Shown: positions 16,650-25,639, counted from the first letter of the stretch. The stretch is 64,000 nucleotides of DNA from Adlercreutzia caecimuris B7 (GCF_000403355.2 NZ_KE159646.1:2741960-2805959), one strand, 5' to 3'. Made by a program: numbers and translations. Notes: a model not told the origin generated them from the sequence alone.

Positions 16650-17657
16650 CTACCTCCCCAGCTGGCTCAAATGACGGAAGGCGTAGAAGGCCACAGCGCT
16701 CGATGCCGCCACGTTCAGGGAATCCACGCCGTGGGCCATGGGGATGCGCACGGTGTAGTCGCAACGGTCGATAGTGGCCGGAGCGAGCCCCTCGCCCTCG
16801 GTGCCGAACAAGAGCGCCAGCTTCGCGGGCGTGCCCGTAGCCGTTTCTCGCTCGGTCAGCAGCCCCGCAAGCTCATCGGGGGTGATCGAATCATCGGACA
16901 GGGCCATGGCAGCGCAGGTGAAGCCCAGTTCGTGCAGCTGATCGATTCCCTCGGCGCTCCAGGTGCCCTCGCCGGGGTGGTTAGGCACATCCAGCTCGCC
17001 GATACGCGTCCACGGCACCTGGAACACCGTGCCCATGGACACGCGCACGGCCCGGCGGTACAGCGGATCGTAACAGGCGGGGCTCGCGAGCACGGCATCG
17101 ACCCCCATGGCCGCGGCGCTGCGGAAGATGGCCCCGACGTTGGTGTGGTTCGTGATGTCCTCCAGCACGGCCACGAGTCGCGCCCCTTCCAGTACGTCGG
17201 CCACGCTCGGCAACGCGGGGCGACGGAAGGCGCCCAAGGCCCCGCGGGTCAACTCGAAGCCCGTGAGGCGCGCGAGCTCATCGCGAGGCGCTATGAACAC
17301 CGGCAGGCTATCGGGGTCGTCGAGCAGATGCGCGAGGGATGTCCCGGCCGTGCTTTGCGAGGCAAGCGCGCTAGTGGCCGGGCGGGCGGGTGCATATGCT
17401 GTTGCGCGGCGGCGTTCTTCCATCTGCGCGATGAGCGGGCCCATAGCCGCCAGCCACTTCTCCTCCATGAGCAGCGAAATCGGCTCCATGCCGCCCTCGA
17501 AAGCCCGCTCGATTACCTTCTCCGACTCCGCGATGAACAGTGCGCGCTCCGGCTCCAGCTTGCTGCGCAGCTGCGCCTCGGTCAGCCGTGCGTAAGCGTC
17601 CAGCCGCGCATCGTCGAGCGAGCTTACATATATAAGGGGCATGACGGTTCCTTCCAA
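16650..17657 (-). CDS. TrmH/SpoU-family RNA 2'-O-methyltransferase
   Basis: A 335-residue protein. The C-terminal SPOUT domain shows the three family motifs: NHTNVGAIFRSAAAMGVD, LLFGTEGEGL and IPMAHGVDSLNVAASSAVAF. These form the trefoil knot that binds S-adenosylmethionine. The N-terminal half resembles the substrate-binding domain of such enzymes. It modifies rRNA or tRNA ribose; the exact target cannot be told. The start lies at the end of the mihF terminator, with GGAAGGAA as ribosome site. Confidence 0.9.
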   Translation of the reverse strand: MEGTVMPLIYVSSLDDARLDAYARLTEAQLRSKLEPERALFIAESEKVIERAFEGGMEPISLLMEEKWLAAMGPLIAQMEERRRATAYAPARPATSALASQSTAGTSLAHLLDDPDSLPVFIAPRDELARLTGFELTRGALGAFRRPALPSVADVLEGARLVAVLEDITNHTNVGAIFRSAAAMGVDAVLASPACYDPLYRRAVRVSMGTVFQVPWTRIGELDVPNHPGEGTWSAEGIDQLHELGFTCAAMALSDDSITPDELAGLLTERETATGTPAKLALLFGTEGEGLAPATIDRCDYTVRIPMAHGVDSLNVAASSAVAFYAFRHLSQLGR

Positions 17658-17689
17658 AACAAAAGTGCCCGTCCATTATAGACGGGCAC
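17657..17689 (-). terminator. Terminator of mihF
   Basis: On the minus strand GTGCCCGTC and GACGGGCAC form a 9-bp stem with a 7-base loop, followed by TTTTGTTTT. It lies 25 bases after the mihF stop and overlaps the leader of the methyltransferase gene. Confidence 0.88.
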
Positions 17690-17714
17690 GGGAAAGCTTG
17701 CCTTTGGCGAAAGG

Positions 17715-18023
17715 TTAGGCCAGAGCGTCCTTCAGAGCCTGCATCTGGTTGGAGCCCAGACCCTGCAGACGGCGCTCGGCCGGAATGCCCAGCTCCTCCA
17801 TGAGCTTCTCAGTCTTCACCTTACCGAAGCCGGGCAGGGCGTTCACGAAGGCCTTGACCTTCATGCGGCCGATAACCGGATCGCTGACCTGGTCGAGAAC
17901 CTCGGCCGGGGTGGTCAGACCCATCGAGAGCTTGTTGGTGATCTCGGAGCGCTTGGCGCGGACGACGCGGGCCTTCTCGAGGGCGGCGGCGCGCTGCTCG
18001 GGGGTCATAGTAGGTGCGGGCAT
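17715..18023 (-). CDS. mihF: Actinobacterial-type integration host factor
   Basis: A 102-residue basic protein. The central and C-terminal part (VKAFVNALPGFGKVKTEKLM ... IPAERRLQGLG) is the helix-two-turn-helix DNA-binding region of mIHF proteins. The N-terminus is a long helix rich in Ala, Arg and Lys (RAAALEKARVVRAKRSEI). mIHF is a nucleoid protein needed for chromosome architecture and phage integration in actinobacteria. It has its own terminator and probably its own promoter. High confidence. Confidence 0.92.
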   Translation of the reverse strand: MPAPTMTPEQRAAALEKARVVRAKRSEITNKLSMGLTTPAEVLDQVSDPVIGRMKVKAFVNALPGFGKVKTEKLMEELGIPAERRLQGLGSNQMQALKDALA

Positions 18024-18073
18024 ATCACATCTCTTTCTTCTCGTTGCCCTAGCTCTTTACCAGGGCATTCACT

Positions 18074-18116
18074 CGAGGAACGCTGACATTGCAGGGGGCA
18101 GTGTCAGCGTTCCTCG
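18074..18116. repeat. Perfect 15-bp inverted repeat between mihF and mazG
   Basis: CGAGGAACGCTGACA (18074-18088) and its exact reverse complement (18102-18116) flank a 13-base G-rich loop. CTTTT follows on the plus strand. A smaller stem TGCCCT / AGGGCA lies just left (about 18044-18067). As mihF and mazG are divergent, this is not a normal gene end. It may be a dispersed repeat, an operator or the end of an unseen small RNA. I see no protein gene in 18024-18370. Confidence 0.7.
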
Positions 18117-18370
18117 CTTTTAGCGTAGATGATAATAATGGAAAAGCCCCGCTTGTACACCCCTTTTCTCGGTAAAGTCGCCTTTTCTTCCCATTTTTCA
18201 CTCTAATACGGTCGCGAAATGGGGATTTGGTGACGAAATGGCTTCGCTTTACATCGTAGGGCCACAATTATTTCGGGTAGCGCGGGCCGCTTGGTGCCCG
18301 GCGTTTTGGCGGCGCTCCGTCGATACGGCGCGCTATAATGGCGCGAAAAACCTCCCAGAAAGGATGCTCC

Positions 18371-19249
18371 ATGACCGAGAAGTTCGTTGCCGAGGTGGAA
18401 GCCGTGCCGCACCCCGCCTTTGATGAGTTCGTTGCCACCATCGAGGCGCTGCGGGCACCGGATGGCTGCCCATGGGACAAGGAGCAGACCCATCGAAGCA
18501 TTGCGGGCAACATGGTGGAGGAAGCCTACGAGGCGGTTGATGCCATCGAGGCGGACGATACGCCCCATATGCTGGAAGAGCTGGGCGACGTGCTGCTCCA
18601 GGTAGTGCTGCAGTCTCAGATTGCCGCCGATGCGGGCGAGTTCACCATCGACGATGTGTGCCGGGTGGTGAACGAGAAGATCGTGCGGAGGCATCCCCAC
18701 GTGTTCGGGGAAATGACGGCGGGCGATGCCAACGAGGTGCTCGACGTGTGGGATCAGATCAAGATGGCTGAGAAAGAGGCTGCCGACGCTGCAGCTGATG
18801 CGGCGCCTGCGGGCTTGCTCGACGGTGTGCCGAAGAGCTTCCCCGCGCTCAAGCAGGCCCAGAAAATCTCGCGTAAGGCGGCGTCGGCCGGCTTCGAGTG
18901 GGAAATGGTTGACGATGTGTGGGCCAAGGTAGACGAGGAGATAGCGGAGCTGAAGGCCGCCTACGGGGCCGCGCCCAAGTCTCCCAACGGCAAGGTAGAC
19001 GGAGCCGAGAACCCGGCTGCTCTGGCTGCGGTGGAGCTGGAGACGGGGGATGTGCTGTTCAGCCTGGTGAACGTGGCCCGCAAGATGGGCGTGCAGGCTG
19101 AGGAGGCCCTGCGCGCCACCTGTGGGAAGTTCCGCACGCGCTGGGCTTTCATGGAGGGCGCCGCCGCCGGGCAGGGACGCCGTGTGGAAGACCTCTCAAT
19201 GGAGGAGATGGAAGAGCTCTGGCAGATGTCCAAGGCCCTGGAAGGATAG
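18371..19249 (+). CDS. mazG: MazG nucleoside triphosphate pyrophosphohydrolase
   Basis: About 292 residues from ATG 18371, preceded by AGAAAGGA; the in-frame ATG at 18338 is less well placed. The signature CPWDKEQTHRSI and the EEAYEAVDAIE acidic helix give the MazG fold with its EExxE..D metal site. A second, degenerate MazG repeat occupies the C-terminal half. The enzyme hydrolyses (d)NTPs to monophosphates and pyrophosphate and limits toxic nucleotides. It is monocistronic, with a strong terminator behind it. Confidence 0.93.
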   Translation: MTEKFVAEVEAVPHPAFDEFVATIEALRAPDGCPWDKEQTHRSIAGNMVEEAYEAVDAIEADDTPHMLEELGDVLLQVVLQSQIAADAGEFTIDDVCRVVNEKIVRRHPHVFGEMTAGDANEVLDVWDQIKMAEKEAADAAADAAPAGLLDGVPKSFPALKQAQKISRKAASAGFEWEMVDDVWAKVDEEIAELKAAYGAAPKSPNGKVDGAENPAALAAVELETGDVLFSLVNVARKMGVQAEEALRATCGKFRTRWAFMEGAAAGQGRRVEDLSMEEMEELWQMSKALEG

Positions 19250-19276
19250 GACGGCCCCTCGATGCCCCGGCGAAGC

Positions 19277-19308
19277 AGGGGGCAGCCTTACCCGGTAAGA
19301 CTGCCCCC
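19277..19308 (+). terminator. Hairpin after mazG
   Basis: GGGGGCAGCCTTACC pairs with GGTAAGACTGCCCCC with one mismatch and almost no loop. It is followed by CTTGG, so the T-tail is weak. It sits between the convergent mazG and amidohydrolase genes and may serve both. Confidence 0.75.
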
Positions 19309-19395
19309 CTTGGCGAAACCGATGGGGCGGGAAGCGCCGCCAAAGAGGATGGGACGGCGCGGCGGTCATCGCTGAACGGGCGCGTCCCGTGCCGT

Positions 19396-21048
19396 CTACG
19401 GGCGCTCGTACACCTTGCGGCCGCCCACGTAGGTGGCTTGCACCCGGGCCTGCTGCAGATTCTCGGGGGCCAAGGCGAAGGGGTTCGGCTCCAGAACCAC
19501 GATATCGGCGAGCTTGCCCGGCTCCAGCGTGCCCAGCTCGTGTGCGCGTTGGGCGGCTACCGCGCTGCCGGCGGTGTAGGCGCGCAGGGCCTCTGCGAGC
19601 GTGATGCGCTCGGCGGGCAGCCAGCCGCCCTCGGGTTCGTGGCTGTCGGCGTCGCGGCGGGTGACGGCGGTGTATACCGCGTCGATGGGGTCGATGTCGG
19701 TGACGGGGGAGTCGGTGCCGAAGGCCAGCACGGCTCCGGCGTCTAGCAGGCTGCGGAAAGGCCACATGTAGGGTACGCGCGCAGGTCCCAGATCACGTTC
19801 GGGGCCCCCCGGATCCAAAGTGATGTGGCGCGGCTGCACGCTGGCCACGATGCCGGCCGCGGCCAACCGGGCAATGTCTGCGGGTTGGAAGTTCTCCAAA
19901 TGCTCGATAGTGTGGCGGGGCCGCACCCCATCGCCTCCGTCGTCGGCCACAGGGTGTCGCTCGAAGATGTCGATGCAGCGGTGGATGGCCTCGTCGCCGA
20001 TGGCGTGGATGCGCACGGGCGATCCTTCGGCTGCGGCCGGCGCCACGAGGCCCTCCATGACCTCGGCATCCACCGTAGGGCGCCCGCAGTCGCCCTGAAA
20101 GCGCGCGTTCGTGTAGGGCTCGCGTACCCAGGCGGTGTGCTGGCTCGACACGCCGTCGAAGAACTGCTTGAATCCGCAGGCGGCCACAAGGGGCCCGCGG
20201 CAGCGCTCGCGCAGGGCCGTCAGGCGCCCGCGGTCTTCCAGAAGGGTGGGGAACAGCGACACGCGCACGGTCAGCTCGTCAGCGGCTTCCAGGTCGGCAT
20301 ACAGGTCGTCGCGCACGAAGTCGAGCCCCGGCATGGCCATGAGCGATACGTCGCAGATGCCGGTAATACCGTGCTCGTTGCAGTAGGCCTCGAAAGAGCG
20401 GTAGGCGTCCAGCAGCTCCTCGCGGGTGAACTCGTCTACGATGCGCGGCATGAGCTCCATGGCTGCCGCCTCGCGCACGATGCCGGTCAGTCGGCCCTCG
20501 TCGTCCTTGTCGTAGCTGCCACCAGCGGGGGGCAGCGATTCCTCGGTAATGCCGAGCCGTGCAAGGGCGCAGGAGTTCAGCCACAGGGTATGGGCGTCTC
20601 CCGAGTACATGGCCACCGGCCGGTCGGGGTAGGCGGCGTCAAGCGATGCTCGGCTCGGCATACCGGCTGGGTTCCACAGGTAGTCGCGCCAGCCCTGGGC
20701 GAGCAGCCACGATCCTGAGGGGCGCCGTGCCGCAAGGGGGGCGAGCCGCGCCACGGCGTCGGCCTCGTTGTCGCCCACGAAGCGCTCGGCCAGGGGGGAG
20801 AGGTACAGGGCGGAATGGAACACGTGCATGTGAGCGTCGTGGAAACCTGGCATGATAAGTGCGTCACCGAGGTCTTCCACGGTGGTGTCGGGGCCGCGCA
20901 GGCCGTCGGGAAGCGTCTCGGCGGGCCCAACCCACACAATGCGGTCGCCGTGCAGCGCTACCGCACTGGGACGCGGGGCGTCTTGGGCGCCTGTAAAGAC
21001 GGCACGGCTCGTCAAGATTAGATCAGCGGGTTTGACAGGGTTTTCCAT
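19396..21048 (-). CDS. YtcJ-like metal-dependent amidohydrolase
   Basis: A 550-residue amidohydrolase. The first metal motif is seen in MPGFHDAHMHVFHSALYL. Further conserved blocks are RIHAIGDEAIHRCIDIF (metal histidine), TIEHLENFQPADIARLA and AFGTDSPVTDIDPI, with the metal-binding aspartate. The C-terminus LEPGKLADIVVL closes the beta-sandwich. Members hydrolyse amide or related bonds of small or aromatic substrates; the substrate cannot be told. Its promoter region carries the same TTGCA/GTGCA motif found in the arginine locus to the right, so it may belong to that regulon. Confidence 0.85.
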   Translation of the reverse strand: MENPVKPADLILTSRAVFTGAQDAPRPSAVALHGDRIVWVGPAETLPDGLRGPDTTVEDLGDALIMPGFHDAHMHVFHSALYLSPLAERFVGDNEADAVARLAPLAARRPSGSWLLAQGWRDYLWNPAGMPSRASLDAAYPDRPVAMYSGDAHTLWLNSCALARLGITEESLPPAGGSYDKDDEGRLTGIVREAAAMELMPRIVDEFTREELLDAYRSFEAYCNEHGITGICDVSLMAMPGLDFVRDDLYADLEAADELTVRVSLFPTLLEDRGRLTALRERCRGPLVAACGFKQFFDGVSSQHTAWVREPYTNARFQGDCGRPTVDAEVMEGLVAPAAAEGSPVRIHAIGDEAIHRCIDIFERHPVADDGGDGVRPRHTIEHLENFQPADIARLAAAGIVASVQPRHITLDPGGPERDLGPARVPYMWPFRSLLDAGAVLAFGTDSPVTDIDPIDAVYTAVTRRDADSHEPEGGWLPAERITLAEALRAYTAGSAVAAQRAHELGTLEPGKLADIVVLEPNPFALAPENLQQARVQATYVGGRKVYERP

Positions 21049-21089
21049 AGACGATCACGCTTCCTTCCATCGCGTTCTCTTCGCTGTGC

Positions 21090-21124
21090 AGTATACGCGC
21101 TTCCTAAAAATTGTTCACGTGCAC
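21090..21124 (-). promoter_or_regulatory. Amidohydrolase promoter with shared motif
   Basis: On the minus strand GTGCACGTGAACAA (21124-21111) precedes TATACT (21095-21090), with the motif over the -35 position. It closely matches the motif upstream of arcA and both amidinotransferase genes. Confidence 0.6.
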
Positions 21125-21390
21125 TACTACTTTTTTCATGCTGGACTGGGAAAAAGGAAGAGTCGCAGAAAAAATGCCCGATTTGAATAACCTGTTGTCG
21201 TAAAGTCCCTTTTTGTCAATAACTAGTCGCATTTTTGCTATATATAGATTTGGAAATAAAGTTTAACTGGGAATATATTGAACTCTAGTTGCCGTTCACC
21301 TGTTATAGCGTCCGCATGGTTGAGCCTCAATCTTCGGACAGCTCCAATCGTGGAATCTGATTGAATAAATAAGGGATTGGGAATTTTTTA

Positions 21391-21419
21391 TTGCATGTGA
21401 ACAAAAATGATGGTACTTT
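21391..21419 (+). promoter_or_regulatory. arcA promoter with shared motif
   Basis: TTGCAT (-35), a 17-base spacer and TACTTT (-10). The motif TTGCATGTGAACAA begins at the -35 itself. The same arrangement and spacing occur upstream of the first amidinotransferase gene (25505). It predicts an unusually long leader of about 330 bases before arcA. Confidence 0.6.
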
Positions 21420-21759
21420 GAACCCGTCGGCGAAAGCAATATCGGCCAAGGGTATTAAAGGGGTCGAGCGGAGTCGACAATGCGCAAGGGAAGTTATCCG
21501 ATCGTTCTGCTTCGGGTTTCATGACTTGACCTGGGGCAGGGGGAAATGTTCTAAGGGGCGTTTAAACGAGGTGTAGAAGGCGTGACAGGGGCTTAATTAC
21601 AAGTTATACCCTCATCTACTACCGCTTTACCTCTTTTATCCTCAGGCGTTTCTGCGACATTGGGTGCATCCACCGCGCCGACCGCGATGGGCTGGGGGCG
21701 GCTGCCCGCAGCTTCTCAACTATGATGGTGCGCAGCAACGCGCCGGATTGGAGAGTCAC
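21420..21759 (+). other. Long arcA leader without a clear gene
   Basis: About 340 bases between the predicted promoter and the arcA start. No known riboswitch could be recognised. Left of the promoter, 21200-21260 is AT-rich with possible promoter elements (TTGTCA, TATATA). Short open frames exist but none has a convincing ribosome site or codon use. Confidence 0.5.
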
Positions 21760-22983
21760 ATGCAAGGAGTAAACGTCAAGAGCGAGATCGGCAACCTCAA
21801 GAAGGTTATCCTCCATCGCCCCGGAGACGAGCTTCTCAACCTCACCCCGAACACGCTGGAGGAGCTGCTGTTCGACGATATCCCGTTCTTGGAAGTTGCT
21901 CAGGCCGAGCACGACGCGTTCGCCGACATCCTGCGTAACGAGGGCACCGAGGTGGTGTACCTCGAGGATCTCATGGCCGAGGTTATCGACGGCAACCCCG
22001 AGCTGCGCGAGCAGTTCCTCGACCAGTGGATTTACGAGGCGGGCATCCGCACCGATATCTACAAGAACATCATCAAGGATTACATCAATTCCGAGTACGC
22101 CGGCACCAAGGACATGGTCATGAAGACCATGGCGGGCATCAACCTTCAGGAGCTGCCCGGTTCCGACACCCACCTCTTGGTGGACATGGTGTCCGACCGC
22201 TGCAAACTCGTGTGCGCCCCCATGCCGAACCTGTACTTCACCCGCGACCCGTTCGCGATGATCGGCAACGGCGTGTCCATCAACCGCATGTACGCCCACA
22301 CCCGCAACCGCGAGACCATCTACGGCGACTACATCTTCCGCTATCATCCGGACTTCGCCGGCACCCCGACCTACTACGATCGCAACGACACCTTCCACAT
22401 CGAGGGCGGCGACATCCTGAACATCAACGACCACGTGCTGGCCATCGGCATCTCCCAGCGCACCGAGCCCGATGCCATCGACGCCATCGCCCATAACGTG
22501 TTCAACGATGAGACCTCCTCCATCGACACCATCCTGGCGTTCAACATTCCGAACAACCGCGCCATGATGCACCTGGACACGGTGTTCACCCAGATCGACT
22601 ACGACAAGTTCACCATCCACCCCGGCATCATGGGCCCGCTGACGGTCTTCGAGATCACCCCCGACGGCAAGGGCGGCACCAAGATCCGCGAGCGCGACGA
22701 GGACCTGGAGTCCATCCTGACCGAGTACGTCGGCCAGCCCGTGCAGCTGATCCCCTGCGGCGGCGGCGACCGCATCGCCGCGGAGCGCGAGCAGTGGAAC
22801 GACGGAAGCAACACGCTGTGCGTCCGCCCCGGCACCGTGGTGGTGTACCAGCGCAACAACGTCACCAACGACGTGCTGTACAAGAACGGCATCAACTGCC
22901 TGGAGATGCCGTCCGCGGAGCTCTCCCGCGGCCGCGGCGGCCCGCGCTGCATGTCCATGCCGGCCTGGCGCGAGGCCCTGTAG
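21760..22983 (+). CDS. arcA: Arginine deiminase ArcA
   Basis: 407 residues from ATG 21760 (VNVKSEIGNLKKVILHRPG). The frame is open further left, but this start gives the normal family length and has GGAG upstream. Family motifs include FTRDPFAMIGNGVSINRM, FHIEGGDILNIND and, at the end, GGPRCMSMPAW with catalytic Cys397. The enzyme converts arginine to citrulline and ammonia, the first step of the deiminase pathway. arcB and arcC follow, but each is separated by hairpins or a terminator, so they are not a simple operon. Confidence 0.97.
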   Translation: MQGVNVKSEIGNLKKVILHRPGDELLNLTPNTLEELLFDDIPFLEVAQAEHDAFADILRNEGTEVVYLEDLMAEVIDGNPELREQFLDQWIYEAGIRTDIYKNIIKDYINSEYAGTKDMVMKTMAGINLQELPGSDTHLLVDMVSDRCKLVCAPMPNLYFTRDPFAMIGNGVSINRMYAHTRNRETIYGDYIFRYHPDFAGTPTYYDRNDTFHIEGGDILNINDHVLAIGISQRTEPDAIDAIAHNVFNDETSSIDTILAFNIPNNRAMMHLDTVFTQIDYDKFTIHPGIMGPLTVFEITPDGKGGTKIRERDEDLESILTEYVGQPVQLIPCGGGDRIAAEREQWNDGSNTLCVRPGTVVVYQRNNVTNDVLYKNGINCLEMPSAELSRGRGGPRCMSMPAWREAL

Positions 22984-23065
22984 GCTTAGCGTGCAGCTGC
23001 GCACTCCGCGCCGGCGCCAGCGTCCGGTGCACCCGCGCCCTCGGGCGCATCCTGTAACGGCTTTT

Positions 23066-23141
23066 CCGGCCCAGTCTAGCCAGCCAGCGCTGGGCCGAAA
23101 AAGACGCGTGGGTTCCCCTGGTTCCCAGGGGGCCCGCGCGA
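23066..23141. other. Two hairpins between arcA and arcB
   Basis: CCGGCCCAG / CTGGGCCG(A) forms a stem at 23066-23097, with A-tract right and T-tract left, so it would terminate minus-strand transcripts better. A second stem at about 23104-23141 has CCCCTGG TTC CCAGGGG at its tip. They may slow transcription or mark an RNA processing site. Confidence 0.55.
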
Positions 23142-23177
23142 TATAACTTTCACTCTTTTCTAGGGAAAGGAAACAAC

Positions 23178-24176
23178 ATGCCTATCAATCTCAGCGGTCG
23201 CCCGTTCCTGCGCCTCCTGGACTTCTCCACCGAGGAGATCGACTACCTGCTGAAGCTCTCCAAGAACTTCAAGGACCTCAAGCGCACCGGCACCCCGCAC
23301 CGCTACCTGGAGGGCAAGAACATCGTGCTCCTGTTCCAGAAGACCTCCACGCGCACCCGCTGCGCCTTCGAGGTGGGCGCCATGGACCTCGGCATGGGCG
23401 TGACCTACCTGGATCCCGGCTCCTCCCAGATGGGCAAGAAGGAGTCCATCGAGGACACCGCCCGCGTGCTCGGCCGCTTCTACGACGGCATCGAGTTCCG
23501 CGGCTTCGCCCAGACCGACGTTGAGGATCTGGCTGCCAACGCCGGCGTGCCGGTGTGGAACGGCCTGACCACCGAGTGGCATCCCACCCAGATGCTCGCC
23601 GACATCCTGACCGTGCAGGAGAACTTCAACTACGACATCAAGGGCAAGACCCTCGTGTTCATGGGCGACGCCGCCAACAACGTGGCCCGCTCGCTCATGG
23701 TCGTGTGCTCCAAGCTCGGCATGAACTTCGTGGCCTGCGGCCCGAAGGAGAACATGCCCGACGCCGAGCTCATCGAGACCTGCACCGCCATCGCCGCCGA
23801 GAACGGCTGCACCGTGAAGTGCACCGACGACGTGGCCGAGGCTTGCACCGGTGCTCATGTCATCTACACCGACGTGTGGGTGTCCATGGGCGAGCCCGAC
23901 GAGGTGTGGGCCGAGCGCATCAAGCACCTCGAGAAGTTCCGCGTGACCAAGGAGGTCATGGCCATGGCTGACCCCGAGGCCATCTTCCTGCACTGCCTGC
24001 CGGCCTTCCACGACACCAACACCACCATCGGTGCCGACATCGCCGAGCGCTTCGGCGTGACCGAGATGGAAGTGGAGGACGAGGTGTTCGAGTCGAAGCA
24101 GTCCAAGGTCTTCGACGAGGCCGAGAACCGCATGCACACCATCAAGGCCGTCATGTACGCCACCCTCTGCGGCTAA
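23178..24176 (+). CDS. arcB: Ornithine carbamoyltransferase, catabolic
   Basis: 332 residues. The carbamoyl phosphate loop STRTR lies at residues 57-61. The ornithine-side motif FLHCLPAFHD is near the C-terminus. The domain VWNGLTTEWHPTQMLADILT is also typical. In this setting it works in the catabolic direction: citrulline plus phosphate give ornithine and carbamoyl phosphate. AGGGAAAGG precedes the ATG. Codon use is extremely biased to C/G third positions, pointing to high expression. A terminator follows 12 bases after the stop. Confidence 0.96.
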   Translation: MPINLSGRPFLRLLDFSTEEIDYLLKLSKNFKDLKRTGTPHRYLEGKNIVLLFQKTSTRTRCAFEVGAMDLGMGVTYLDPGSSQMGKKESIEDTARVLGRFYDGIEFRGFAQTDVEDLAANAGVPVWNGLTTEWHPTQMLADILTVQENFNYDIKGKTLVFMGDAANNVARSLMVVCSKLGMNFVACGPKENMPDAELIETCTAIAAENGCTVKCTDDVAEACTGAHVIYTDVWVSMGEPDEVWAERIKHLEKFRVTKEVMAMADPEAIFLHCLPAFHDTNTTIGADIAERFGVTEMEVEDEVFESKQSKVFDEAENRMHTIKAVMYATLCG

Positions 24177-24188
24177 ATCGCTTAAGCG

Positions 24189-24220
24189 GGGAACGGGCCT
24201 GTGCGGCCCGTTCCCTTCCT
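24189..24220 (+). terminator. Terminator of arcB
   Basis: An 11-bp stem GGGAACGGGCC / GGCCCGTTCCC with a 5-base loop, followed by TTCCTT. It separates arcB from arcC, which probably has its own promoter. Confidence 0.82.
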
Positions 24221-24285
24221 TACTGTTTGCCAACGGACGTCATACGGGACGATGCCCGAAGTGGTGTCACCGTAGAACCGAATCC

Positions 24286-24338
24286 GTTGCATGTTCCATG
24301 TATCTTGTAACCGCTGTCTCGCCTCACTTACATGCAAC
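24286..24338. promoter_or_regulatory. Inverted TTGCATGT sites upstream of arcC
   Basis: GTTGCATGT (24286-24294) is mirrored by ACATGCAAC (24330-24338). TTGCATGT is the first half of the motif at the arcA promoter (21391), so this pair is a likely binding region of the same regulator. It ends 44 bases before the arcC start. Confidence 0.5.
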
Positions 24339-24382
24339 CTATGGCTGGCACGCGGTTCATCGAAACGATTGAGGTGAAGTAA

Positions 24383-25339
24383 ATGGCTTACGAAAAGGGC
24401 AACGGCAAGACCGTCGTCATCGCCCTGGGCGGCAACGCCCTGGGCAACACTCCGCAGGAGCAGCTCGAGCTCGTGCAGAACACCGCCAAGCACATCGTCG
24501 ACATGATCGAGGAGGGCACCAACGTCGTCGTGTCCCACGGCAACGGCCCCCAGGTCGGCATGATCAACAACGCGTTCGCCTACGCCGCGGCCCACGACGA
24601 CAAGACCCCGGACATGCCCTTCCCCGAGGCCGGCGCCATGAGCCAGGGCTACATCGGCTACCAGCTGTCCCAGGCCATCCTGAACGACGTGAAGTCCCGC
24701 GAGATCCCCCGCTCCACGGCCTGCGTCGTGACCCAGACCGTGGTGGACGCCGACGACCCGGCGTTCCAGAACCCCACCAAGCCGGTGGGCGCGTTCATGG
24801 ACGAGGAGACCGCCAAGGCCAAGGCCGAGGCCATGGGCATCACGGTGAAGGAGGACGCCGGCCGCGGCTGGCGCCAGGTGGTGGCCAGCCCCATCCCCAA
24901 GCGCATCGTCGAGTTCGACGCCGTCAAGGATCTCGTGGACGGCGGCTACATCGTCGTGTCCACCGGCGGCGGCGGCGTGCCGGTGTTCGAGACCGAGGGC
25001 GGCTACGTGGGCACCCCGGCCGTCATCGACAAGGACCGCTCCAGCGCCCTCATGGCCTCCGAGCTGGGCGCCGACATGCTGGTGATCCTCACCGCCGTCG
25101 AGAAGGTGTGCATCAACTTCAACACCCCCGAGCAGGAGCAGATCTCCGAGATGACCGTCTCCCAGGCCCGCGAGTACATCGGGCAGGGCCAGTTCGCCCC
25201 CGGGAGCATGCTGCCGAAGGTGGAGGCCTGCATCGAGTACGTGGAGAAGTTCCCCGAGGGCAAGGCGCTCATCACCTCGCTGGAGTGCGCGGCCGCCGGC
25301 CTGCGCGGCGAGACCGGCACCGTCATCGTCGCCGATTAA
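24383..25339 (+). CDS. arcC: Carbamate kinase ArcC
   Basis: 318 residues of the amino acid kinase fold. Motifs are VVIALGGNALG (phosphate loop), VVSHGNGPQVG, VVSTGGGGVPVF and the VIDKDRSSALMA nucleotide site. The enzyme moves phosphate from carbamoyl phosphate to ADP, giving ATP, ammonia and CO2: the energy-yielding step of the deiminase pathway. TTGAGGTGAAG provides the ribosome site. A strong terminator follows. Confidence 0.96.
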   Translation: MAYEKGNGKTVVIALGGNALGNTPQEQLELVQNTAKHIVDMIEEGTNVVVSHGNGPQVGMINNAFAYAAAHDDKTPDMPFPEAGAMSQGYIGYQLSQAILNDVKSREIPRSTACVVTQTVVDADDPAFQNPTKPVGAFMDEETAKAKAEAMGITVKEDAGRGWRQVVASPIPKRIVEFDAVKDLVDGGYIVVSTGGGGVPVFETEGGYVGTPAVIDKDRSSALMASELGADMLVILTAVEKVCINFNTPEQEQISEMTVSQAREYIGQGQFAPGSMLPKVEACIEYVEKFPEGKALITSLECAAAGLRGETGTVIVAD

Positions 25340-25404
25340 GTTGCTCGAAATAGGGGGTTGCGCCGAAGGTGTGACCCCCTCTATAATGAATTAAATTTCA
25401 ATGC

Positions 25405-25443
25405 AAAGCGCGTCTTCCGCGAGGGTGGAAGACGCGCTTTTTC
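25405..25443 (+). terminator. Terminator of arcC
   Basis: AAAGCGCGTCTTCC and GGAAGACGCGCTTT form a 14-bp perfect stem with an 8-base loop, followed by TTTTC. Confidence 0.93.
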
Positions 25444-25504
25444 GTTTGATTCGCATGCACAACGAGTCAACAAGAAAATATCTTCCAAACTGGGAAGTTT
25501 TTTG

Positions 25505-25533
25505 TTGCAGGTGAACAAAAATGGTGCTATATT
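25505..25533 (+). promoter_or_regulatory. Promoter of first amidinotransferase gene, with shared motif
   Basis: TTGCAG, a 17-base spacer and TATATT. The motif TTGCAGGTGAACAA starts at the -35. Sequence and spacing are almost the same as at arcA, including the AAAAATG after the motif. Confidence 0.7.
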
Positions 25534-25639
25534 ATCGACATCGGCAAAGACAGTCCGATCACTTTTCTGGCTTTGCCGATTCATCCTATTCCTCATCGTC
25601 GCGAGCATGGTTAAGGCATGCTCAAGAAAGGAATGAACC

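Noticed and set aside
21391-21576. 61-codon frame in the arcA leader
   Set aside because: It begins at the predicted -35 box, has no ribosome site and no typical codon use.
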